Of a DNA stretch of 34,332 bases, positions 11,810 to 17,592 are shown one piece after another. The stretch's first letter is position 1. Every line of letters begins with the position of its first letter. Source of the DNA: a virus; IMG/VR virus record IMGVR_UViG_3300047089_000067, positions 1-34,332 of that record; one strand, written 5' to 3'. The notes below the pieces were generated by a model. That model saw only the letters and a program-made list of their open reading frames with translations. It was not told the DNA's origin and made no database searches. A program made the translations under genes and the position numbers.

Positions 11810-12019
11810 ATGAGCAAACAACTAACCGTCTTGTTGGCTGAGAAGGGACTTCGGCACGCCGATTTGGCGCGCAAGCTCTCGGTCGATAAAAGCACCGTCA
11901 CCCGCTGGGTTGAACGCGGCGTGCCCTTGGTTCGAGTTTTCCAGATCGAAAGGGAAACTGGCATCCCCCGGGAAAAGATCAGGCCTGATTTCTTTGAACC
12001 CGATGAGGCGCACGCATGA
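11810..12019 (+). CDS. cro: Cro-like helix-turn-helix repressor
   Basis: The 69-residue protein has a helix-turn-helix at residues 14-37 (LRHADLARKLSVDKSTVTRW). The tail GIPREKIRPDFFEPDEA is typical of short Cro/YdaS-type phage regulators. It is the first gene of the rightward early transcript and diverges from the repressor. Cro-type proteins turn down the repressor gene and later both early promoters (known for the family). The ATG at 11810 has no ribosome-binding site; its predicted transcript starts within about three bases of it, so translation may be leaderless. The symbol is by analogy of position and fold. Confidence 0.85.
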   Translation: MSKQLTVLLAEKGLRHADLARKLSVDKSTVTRWVERGVPLVRVFQIERETGIPREKIRPDFFEPDEAHA

Positions 12020-12233
12020 CGCCTCGGGAAAACGATGATCGTTCCCATGGTCGCTCCCGGAAGTATTTTTGGCGCTGGTATGTCGGGAGCATGACAAACT
12101 TACGCGGCACTGACAATTTAAATTTGAGTTTATCGATTCCGCACCGCGCAGGTAGATCGCTGCGTTTTGAAGGGTCGCGCGTAACTCAAGCGAGATCATC
12201 ACGGGGTTTTGTTTTTGCGTTGGGGGTTGCGTC
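12016..12233 (+). other. Gap of about 215 bp after the Cro gene, no confident gene
   Basis: An open frame starts at an ATG overlapping the Cro stop (ATGA at 12016-12019) and is open to 12537, but from 12234 it conflicts with a better-supported gene in another frame. Its first 72 codons (MTPRENDDRSHGRSRKYFWR onward) have no recognisable domain. The stretch also holds an AT-rich patch (12110-12140) and one GATTC (12135-12139), a possible CcrM methylation site in an alphaproteobacterium. It could be a small gene, a leader with regulatory elements, or both. Confidence 0.4.
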
Positions 12234-12557
12234 ATGCGTGCAGTTATCGGTGGGAAACTCGACAAAATCGACGGACAGAAAAAACCAATTCCGTTCGAGG
12301 GACAAGAAACCAAACAAAATCAGGCGGAACGCACGGACAGAATTGTCCGCAACGTCGTTTCGATTTCAGCGGCGCGCATCAGTTTTGGCGATCTCGCACG
12401 CTTCGCGTGGCCTCAAAAGGCTGAAGCCAACCTTTCACTTCTCACCGGATACGACGGCCGCACATGCAGGCGATGGCTTGCGGGTGACACCGAGCCGCCG
12501 GCCGAAGCTCTTGGCGTCATTCTCGCTGAGATCATGAAGCGCTTTCACCAGCGCTGA
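12234..12557 (+). CDS. Probable HTH-type phage regulator (CII position)
   Basis: This encodes 107 residues from the ATG at 12234, with GGGG about nine bases upstream. The N-terminal third is polar. The C-terminal part (SISAARISFGDLARFAWPQK, then LSLLTGYDGRTCRRWLAGD, then EPPAEALGVILAEIMKRF) has the layout of a helix-turn-helix followed by a closing helix. I recognise the WPxKAExxLxxLTGxDxRTxRRWL block from rhizobial prophages. It is second in the rightward operon, where lambda has cII. DNA binding is likely; the CII role is only positional. Confidence 0.7.
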   Translation: MRAVIGGKLDKIDGQKKPIPFEGQETKQNQAERTDRIVRNVVSISAARISFGDLARFAWPQKAEANLSLLTGYDGRTCRRWLAGDTEPPAEALGVILAEIMKRFHQR

Positions 12558-12619
12558 GTTGTTTGTTGCATCACCGCGTCGCGCCGGCCTGCGGAAGGGC
12601 CATTGGGGGTCATTATGCG

Positions 12620-12817
12620 ATGGCAACGCTTCCTATCAGCCCTTTTATCTTCGATCCGGACCGTCGTTTCATCCTGGATGAGCGCAAATTCTTCGAAGAC
12701 ATCATCGTCGGATATCTCGACCTTGAAGCGGCGCCGCCGAGCTTTCTGAGCGCGCCTCGTCCGGAATATCTCAAGGCAACTGAGATCGCTCCTCTTCTGA
12801 AGACGGTGTTCGCATGA
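12620..12817 (+). CDS. Phage hypothetical protein
   Basis: This encodes 65 residues starting MATLPISPFIFDPDRRFILD at the ATG at 12620; GGGGGTC lies upstream at a somewhat long distance. The middle part KFFEDIIVGYLDLEAAPPSF is helical. The stop overlaps the next start as ATGA. No domain is known. It belongs to the rightward early operon between the regulator and the replication gene. Confidence 0.65.
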   Translation: MATLPISPFIFDPDRRFILDERKFFEDIIVGYLDLEAAPPSFLSAPRPEYLKATEIAPLLKTVFA

Positions 12818-13026
12818 GTTCTGCCGGAGTGGTGATGCCTTCGGTGGATACGGCCGGCACGTCAAGCCCCACACCCCCGCGAGACGTGCCGGCCAAACGT
12901 TGCGAGAACTGCGGAAAGCCTCTGGTGCGAAAGCGCCAGCCTAACGGCAAACTTCATTCTCTCGCGTATCAGCGCAAGAAGCGATTTTGCTCCCGGACCT
13001 GTGCTGCGATCGGGAGGAAACGGTGA
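12814..13026 (+). CDS. Small zinc-finger protein
   Basis: This encodes 70 residues from the ATG at 12814, overlapping the previous stop. Residues 1-26 are Pro/Ser/Thr-rich. Then CENCGKPLVRKRQ and, 25 residues on, FCSRTCAAIG give two CxxC-type pairs of a treble-clef-like zinc finger with basic residues between. It probably binds DNA or RNA. It is coupled to the next gene, whose GTG overlaps this stop. Confidence 0.7.
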   Translation: MSSAGVVMPSVDTAGTSSPTPPRDVPAKRCENCGKPLVRKRQPNGKLHSLAYQRKKRFCSRTCAAIGRKR

Positions 13027-13220
13027 TCAAGACAATGGCCGATGTTTTACGACGAATGGAGGATCGCATGAAGCTATCCGAACAAATCGAGCGGACAAAG
13101 CGTGAGCTGTCGCGCGTCAAGCCAAGATCCTATCGCCGCGTTGAGCTTGAGACGCGGTTGAAGCTTCTGATGATCAGGCAAATCAAACACGAAAACCGGC
13201 AGGACAAGCGCGCTGCATGA
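13023..13220 (+). CDS. Coiled-coil phage protein
   Basis: This encodes 65 residues from a GTG at 13023-13025, chosen because GGAGG lies five bases upstream and the GTGA overlaps the previous stop; an ATG at 13035 is the alternative. The product is basic and helical throughout (MADVLRRMEDRMKLSEQIER, then LETRLKLLMIRQIKHENRQD), a probable short coiled coil. It is coupled to the following replication gene (ATGA at 13217-13220), so it may assist that protein. Confidence 0.65.
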   Translation: MIKTMADVLRRMEDRMKLSEQIERTKRELSRVKPRSYRRVELETRLKLLMIRQIKHENRQDKRAA

Positions 13221-13759
13221 CTCGATGGTTTCGATTTTACGATGACGTGATCAACGACCCGAAAATCCTTCGGCTCTCGGACAGGCTATTCCGAATTTGG
13301 ATGGGGCTGCTTTGCATTGCGTCAAAGCATCATGGGATTTTACCCAGCATTGAGGATTGCGCTTTGCTTCTTCGCATGAAAGCCGACAAGGCCAGAGAAG
13401 TGATGACCGAGCTTGCCGGCCATGGCTTGCTGGATACGGATGGCACAACCTGGGTTCCTCATAATTGGAACGAAAGGCAGTTTGTGAGTGACGCTAACGA
13501 TCCTACCAATGCAGCTCGACAGAAGCGTTATAGAGCGAAGCAAGCAGCGTTACGTAACGGTGTTACGGCCGTTACTGACAAACGACCAGAGACAGATACA
13601 GAAACAGAAAGAAAGATTCTATCTGTTGAGAGAGGCGGTTCGCTCGCTACGGCGCCCAATGGGGGCGCTCTTCGCTCACCGCCGAGAAAACTCTCCAACC
13701 TTCCCAATGCGAGTCCTGAACTTGTTGCATCCCTTACGAAAAAAGGGGCTTTGCAATGA
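13217..13759 (+). CDS. Probable phage replication initiator (replisome-organiser type)
   Basis: This encodes 180 residues from the ATG at 13217. The N-terminal 95 residues (WFRFYDDVINDPKILRLSDR, RIWMGLLCIASKHHGILP, then TWVPHNWNERQF) match the winged-helix N-terminal domain of phage replication proteins. The next block, AARQKRYRAKQAALRNGVTA, is the basic linker common in that group. The C-terminus is polar and Pro/Ser-rich with no helicase-loader domain, so the protein is shorter than full-size initiators. It probably opens the phage origin; no iterons were recognised inside or near the gene. Confidence 0.75.
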   Translation: MTRWFRFYDDVINDPKILRLSDRLFRIWMGLLCIASKHHGILPSIEDCALLLRMKADKAREVMTELAGHGLLDTDGTTWVPHNWNERQFVSDANDPTNAARQKRYRAKQAALRNGVTAVTDKRPETDTETERKILSVERGGSLATAPNGGALRSPPRKLSNLPNASPELVASLTKKGALQ

Positions 13760-13771
13760 GCGCAGTGCGCT
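13759..13771. repeat. 13-bp inverted repeat after the replication gene
   Basis: AGCGCA-G-TGCGCT is a perfect palindrome around one base, starting on the last base of the replication gene. There is no T-run after it, so it is not a standard terminator. It lies 31 bp before the GcrA-like gene and could be an operator. Confidence 0.4.
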
Positions 13772-13801
13772 GAGAGACCTTTCGTTCATTAGGGGATTTT
13801 T

Positions 13802-14341
13802 ATGCCTTTCCAAACACATAACCCGAGACTTTCCGATCAATGGACGCCTGAGAGAATAACTATTTTGCTGCAATTGGACGCCGAAAACAAACTCAGCCGC
13901 GCAGGCATCGCTGGGGAATTGCGCCGATTAACCGGGTGTAAATTCAGCCGCAATGCGGTCATCGGAAAGCTTGCCAGGCTTGGTGTTCCGAAGAAAGAAC
14001 CTCGCCCGATGTCGAACCGGGTCAGGCGCGATCTCGAAAGACCATTCCGTCCGAAAATTTTCAAACAAATTCCAAAACCGCCAGCAGAGCCATTGCAAGA
14101 CTCGCTGAAGCTTTCCCTGAATGACCTGACCGAAACCACCTGTCATTTTCCGACAAGCGCTGACGGCCCTCCCTTTGAGTATTGCGGGCATCCTGTGAGT
14201 TGTCACAGCTATTGCGCCGCGCATTACCGGCTTTGCTACGTCAAGCCCGCTAGGCCAAATCCAGAACAGGCGGTTCTGCGAGTTATCAACCGCCGCCTAT
14301 TTCAAAAATCGCTGCTGAAAACTTCATGTGAAGCAGCGTAA
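13802..14341 (+). CDS. GcrA-family regulator
   Basis: This encodes 179 residues from an ATG at 13802, with AGGGG six bases upstream. The N-terminal domain starts QWTPERITILLQLDAENKLS and has the recognition helix SRNAVIGKLARLG (residues 49-61), the hallmark of GcrA. The C-terminal block TCHFPTS, YCGHPVSCHSYCAAHYRLCY (Cys114, Cys128, Cys134, Cys138, His141) corresponds to the conserved sigma-contact end of the family. In Caulobacter, GcrA works with sigma70 at promoters carrying methylated GANTC (established). Here it stands between early and late genes, where lambda has Q, so I infer a role in turning on late transcription or adjusting host cell-cycle genes. Confidence 0.88.
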   Translation: MPFQTHNPRLSDQWTPERITILLQLDAENKLSRAGIAGELRRLTGCKFSRNAVIGKLARLGVPKKEPRPMSNRVRRDLERPFRPKIFKQIPKPPAEPLQDSLKLSLNDLTETTCHFPTSADGPPFEYCGHPVSCHSYCAAHYRLCYVKPARPNPEQAVLRVINRRLFQKSLLKTSCEAA

Positions 14342-14352
14342 AAGGAATTCAA

Positions 14353-14574
14353 ATGCCTGATCATCTGGAAGCCGCACAAAGCCTGATCTTGCAGCTAAAG
14401 CTGCCGGCGCAATTCCATTCCGTATGGGTGCGAACCGATGTTGACCAGGAGACCAGGGAATTTGTGAAAAGCCTGTGCGTCTCAATCCGTCCAGCTCACG
14501 TCAACAAGGTTCAGGTTCCGTCCGAGCACATGGGATTTCCTGTTGTGCAAGTGCCCTGGCCGAAGGGTAGCTAA
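14353..14574 (+). CDS. Phage hypothetical protein
   Basis: This encodes 73 residues from an ATG at 14353, with AAGGAATTC upstream. The product (EAAQSLILQLKLPAQFHSVW, then TREFVKSLCVSIRP, then MGFPVVQVPWP) is a small alpha/beta protein. It carries no recognisable domain or membrane segment. Its stop (TAA at 14572-14574) overlaps the next ATG by one base. It is part of the short genes leading to the terminase. Confidence 0.65.
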   Translation: MPDHLEAAQSLILQLKLPAQFHSVWVRTDVDQETREFVKSLCVSIRPAHVNKVQVPSEHMGFPVVQVPWPKGS

Positions 14575-14855
14575 TGGCCAGGCTTCCTACTGATATCAAA
14601 GCTTTAGCGCGCGTTCATACTGAGACCGCACTGCATACGCTTGCCAAGATCATGACGACAGAGGATGCGCCGGCGGCCGCTCGAGTTGCGGCGGCTCAAG
14701 CGCTATTGGCGCGGGGCTGGGGTCAACCTCAGCAGTCGGTTGAAATATCTGGTGAAATTACTTCGAAGGTCATTCGTACACCAATGATATCGCCCGACAA
14801 TTCCGCTTGGCTCAAACAGCACGGGGATCAAAATGCCTCTCAAGAAATCCACTAG
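14574..14855 (+). CDS. Helical protein upstream of terminase, candidate small terminase
   Basis: This encodes 93 residues starting MARLPTDIKALARVHTETAL. The block HTLAKIMTTEDAPAAARVAA, then AQALLARGWGQPQQS belongs to a family common just upstream of large-terminase genes in proteobacterial phages. No small terminase is otherwise visible in this window. This protein is short for that role (small terminases are usually 130-200 residues) but is all-helical in the first 55 residues and DNA binding is plausible. The role is a positional inference. Confidence 0.65.
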   Translation: MARLPTDIKALARVHTETALHTLAKIMTTEDAPAAARVAAAQALLARGWGQPQQSVEISGEITSKVIRTPMISPDNSAWLKQHGDQNASQEIH

Positions 14856-14967
14856 CAAGAAAGCTTTCAAATCCAACATTCGCGCCGAGGTCAAAGCAGG
14901 CAAGCCCGTCCGTCAGGCCGTCGCAATCGCGTATTCTGAAAAGCGGGCGGCCGAGCGCAAGAAATGA
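14833..14967 (+). CDS. 44-residue basic phage protein
   Basis: A short gene starts at an ATG at 14833-14835, with GGGG seven bases upstream, and ends with a TGA at 14965-14967. The product (MPLKKSTSKKAFKSNIRAEV, then KAGKPVRQAVAIAYSEKRAA) is a well-known type of tiny phage protein, NI(K/R)xE(M/V)KAGKPxxQAVAIA, found near packaging or head genes. The function is unknown; it is strongly basic and may bind nucleic acid. It overlaps the next gene as ATGA. Confidence 0.8.
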   Translation: MPLKKSTSKKAFKSNIRAEVKAGKPVRQAVAIAYSEKRAAERKK

Positions 14968-15455
14968 AAATCGAACGCGATGCATTTCTGTTCCTCAAGC
15001 CAATGCACTTGGATGAGGACTTTGCACAATGCGGACCGTGCCGGATGTACGTTCCTGCCGAGGCCTTGGACGGCAAGATGAAGGGCCGCTGCATCCTGCA
15101 CGGCTCAAAGGTTGATATCGATGAGGACGACTCCTGTGGGTTCATGGCGCCATGGCCAACGTCTGACGGCAAGCCAAATCCGAAGGTCGTTGGTGATCAT
15201 GCTGCCGAACTGCTGAAGAACATCCCAGGATCTGTGACACCAGAGGATTCTGGCTTGGTCTCGCGTCGCGTTCAATGCCATCGCTGCGTCTATGCAGATC
15301 AGTCGGTTTCGAAATGCGGGCTATATGCCAAGCTTAATCGGTTGATGTCCGATGAGTTTAATCTGGACACGAAGATCGAGCGGCATTCGTGTTGCAATGC
15401 TCAAATGCCAAAGAACAGCATGAGAGAGACCATTGCGCAGGCGGTGAAGGGCTAG
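14964..15455 (+). CDS. Cys-rich phage protein upstream of terminase
   Basis: This encodes 163 residues from the ATG at 14964, overlapping the previous gene. Many cysteines occur in pairs: QCGPCRMYVP (residues 23-32), GRCILHGSKV, DSCGFM, then QCHRCVYAD (104-112) and HSCCNAQMP (141-149). One or more metal sites are likely, perhaps even an iron-sulfur cluster given the resemblance of the first half to small ferredoxin-like or high-potential iron folds. That last point is speculative. It ends immediately before the terminase GTG. Confidence 0.7.
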   Translation: MKIERDAFLFLKPMHLDEDFAQCGPCRMYVPAEALDGKMKGRCILHGSKVDIDEDDSCGFMAPWPTSDGKPNPKVVGDHAAELLKNIPGSVTPEDSGLVSRRVQCHRCVYADQSVSKCGLYAKLNRLMSDEFNLDTKIERHSCCNAQMPKNSMRETIAQAVKG

Positions 15456-16955
15456 GTGGCCAAGCCTGAATATGAGGTCATCTGGGAAGCTCAGCGAAAG
15501 CAAGCCGCCTTCATTGCGTGCCCCTGTGATGATGTAGCTTTTGGCGGGGCTCGAGGCGGTGGCAAATCAGATGGCGTTGTAGGGGATTGGGCGAGCCATG
15601 AAGATGCTTATAAGCAACACGCGATTGGCCTCGCGCTACGACGTGAGCGAACTCAACTCATTGAGCTTATTGAGCGAGCTAAGCAAATTCTTGTCCCGAT
15701 CGGACACAAGTGGCACGAACAGGATAAGTATTTCCGTGGACCAAATGGGGGTCGTCTCAGGTTTGCCTATCTGGAAAATGACAGTGACGCAGACGCCTAT
15801 CAAGGTCATGGCTATACCCGCCTGTACTTCGAGGAAGTCGGCACGTTCCCGAGCGAGGCGCCGGTTGCCAAGCTGATGGCTACGCTGCGATCTGGTGCCG
15901 GCGTGCCATGCCAAATGAAGTCAACCTGCAACCCGGGCGGTCCAGGTCATCAATGGGTCAAGGCACGATACAAGCTCGATACCAACCCGAACGGCATGGA
16001 GATCTACAAGTTCGAGTTTGTGAACCCGTTCACAAAGAAGAAGATCGAAAAGACGCGGGTGTTCATCCCGTCCAAAGTGATCGACAACAAATATCTGGGC
16101 GATGACTATGTGGCGAACCTATTTCAAGTCGGATCAGAAAACCTCGTCAAGGCGTGGCTGACTGGCGATTGGTCGGTTATTGAAGGCGCATTCTTCCCCG
16201 AATGGAGCACAGAAAAGCATGTCATCAGACCGTTTGAAATCCCCGCCAACTGGACAAGATTTCGGTCAGGTGACTGGGGAAGTGCAAAGCCGTTTTCAAT
16301 CGGTTGGTGGGCCGTTATCGGGGATGAGTTTGTATTGCCGCTATCTGGGGGAGGGCGCGTACTCCCGCGTGGTGGACTTATTCGTTACCGCGAATGGTAT
16401 GGAGCTTCGTCGCCAAACGTCGGGCTCAAACTTCCCGCCGAAGACGTCGCCCAAGGCATAGTTGACAGGGAACGGGATGAGCCACGAGACATCGACGGAA
16501 ACCCGGCCATTACCTATGGGGTACTCGATCCCGCTGCGTTTGCGTCTGATGGAGGTCCAAGCATCGCAGAGCGCATGGCTAGTCGTAAGGTATTCTTCCG
16601 ACGGGCCGATAATGCCAGGGTATCTGCCCGAGGAGCTATGGGTGGCTGGGACCATGTACGTGCGCGTCTCATCGGAGACGGTGAGCGACCGGGGATTTAT
16701 TTCTTTTCCACCTGCCGAGACTCAATAAGAACGCTGCCGGCGCTCCAGCACGACACCAACAAGCCTGAAGACGTTGACACCGAGTCTGAGGACCATGCGC
16801 CGGACGAAATTCGGTATGCCTGCATGTCACGACCTTATGTGAAGCAGTTTATAACCCGACCGGAGCAAAAGCTCCTTGCGGTCGGTGCGGGCAATCAAGT
16901 CAGCCTTGACGATCTCTGGGAGGCGAAAGCGCCGCGCAAAAACCAGAGGGTCTGA
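15456..16955 (+). CDS. terL: Terminase large subunit
   Basis: This 499-residue motor packages DNA into the prohead and cuts the concatemer. The ATPase domain has Walker A GGARGGGKS (residues 30-38, Lys37) and Walker B RLYFEEVG (122-129, with the Glu pair at 126-127). The nuclease domain has its acidic residues in SGDWGS (Asp273), YGVLDPAAF (Asp358) and HAPDEIRYA (Asp450). The GTG at 15456 follows the upstream stop directly and has GAAGGG four bases upstream. Both domains are complete and the length is normal for phage TerL. Confidence 0.96.
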   Translation: MAKPEYEVIWEAQRKQAAFIACPCDDVAFGGARGGGKSDGVVGDWASHEDAYKQHAIGLALRRERTQLIELIERAKQILVPIGHKWHEQDKYFRGPNGGRLRFAYLENDSDADAYQGHGYTRLYFEEVGTFPSEAPVAKLMATLRSGAGVPCQMKSTCNPGGPGHQWVKARYKLDTNPNGMEIYKFEFVNPFTKKKIEKTRVFIPSKVIDNKYLGDDYVANLFQVGSENLVKAWLTGDWSVIEGAFFPEWSTEKHVIRPFEIPANWTRFRSGDWGSAKPFSIGWWAVIGDEFVLPLSGGGRVLPRGGLIRYREWYGASSPNVGLKLPAEDVAQGIVDRERDEPRDIDGNPAITYGVLDPAAFASDGGPSIAERMASRKVFFRRADNARVSARGAMGGWDHVRARLIGDGERPGIYFFSTCRDSIRTLPALQHDTNKPEDVDTESEDHAPDEIRYACMSRPYVKQFITRPEQKLLAVGAGNQVSLDDLWEAKAPRKNQRV

Positions 16956-17155
16956 TGTCAAGGATTTCAGAACTAGCTCACGAGATCGAGCATCTATCCG
17001 AGCAATGGACCCATGCGGCGGCGGCGCGGTTGAAACGCATTGCGGCCGAGCTGCATTTGATTGCATCGCCTCCGATTGAGCCGCCTCCAGTCGAAACGCC
17101 GGCGCCAAGTGTGATCGAGCGCGCGGATGGCCAGATCGTTGAGGATCATCCATGA
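16955..17155 (+). CDS. Small phage protein between terminase and portal
   Basis: This encodes 66 residues; the ATG at 16955 overlaps the terminase stop (TGATG). The first 38 residues form an amphipathic helix (LAHEIEHLSEQWTHAAAARL). The rest is Pro/Glu-rich (PPIEPPPVETPAPS) and probably disordered. It overlaps the next gene by 4 bp. It may be a minor virion or packaging protein; nothing more can be said. Confidence 0.65.
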   Translation: MSRISELAHEIEHLSEQWTHAAAARLKRIAAELHLIASPPIEPPPVETPAPSVIERADGQIVEDHP

Positions 17156-17589
17156 CCGACTCAACCTTGATGACCAACCCGGTTACGCCCGTCATTAACG
17201 GCGCGGCGCTTTCGGCGGCGAATCCCCTCCCAGTTCAATCAACGCCATCACTGCCATCAACGGTGACAGCAATTGCAGGCAATGCGACTGGCACTACAGG
17301 CGCCGTGGTTGGCACGCTGACATCAGCAGCGGCAAAGACGGCTTATATCTCCGGGTTTACGGTTTCGGCGATTGGTGGCACCGCTGCGGTTGGCCCTATC
17401 ACAGTCGCGGGGCTTGCTGGCGGTTCTCAGGTTTATTCGCTGAACTCGTCGGCGGGCGGAAGTACGCTGGTGGTTAACTTCGCACAGGCAATCCCTGCCA
17501 GCGCAGTCAATACCAACATCACGGTGACGACGACGGCTGATGGCACGGCCACCGCAGTTGCAGTCAACTCATGGGGCTTTTTGCTCTAA
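17152..17589 (+). CDS. Ala/Thr/Gly-rich probable virion protein
   Basis: This encodes 145 residues from the ATG at 17152. The composition is dominated by Ala, Thr, Gly, Ser and Val in beta-strand-like alternation (AAAKTAYISGFTVSAIGG, then VGPITVAGLAGGSQVYSL). There are no charged helices and no signal peptide. This is typical of phage decoration or fibre-type surface proteins. It stands between terminase and portal. The virion assignment is inferred from composition and position. Confidence 0.7.
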   Translation: MTDSTLMTNPVTPVINGAALSAANPLPVQSTPSLPSTVTAIAGNATGTTGAVVGTLTSAAAKTAYISGFTVSAIGGTAAVGPITVAGLAGGSQVYSLNSSAGGSTLVVNFAQAIPASAVNTNITVTTTADGTATAVAVNSWGFLL

Positions 17590-17592
17590 GCC

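Noticed and set aside
11734-12048. N-terminal extension of the repressor frame
   Set aside because: The extension would cover the operators, the rightward promoter and the whole Cro-like gene. The ATG at 11733 fits better.
12234-12537. Continuation of the frame that starts at 12016
   Set aside because: It conflicts with the 107-residue gene at 12234, which has a better ribosome-binding site and a recognised conserved block.
13759-13790. Rho-independent terminator after the replication gene
   Set aside because: The palindrome has a one-base centre and no following T-run.
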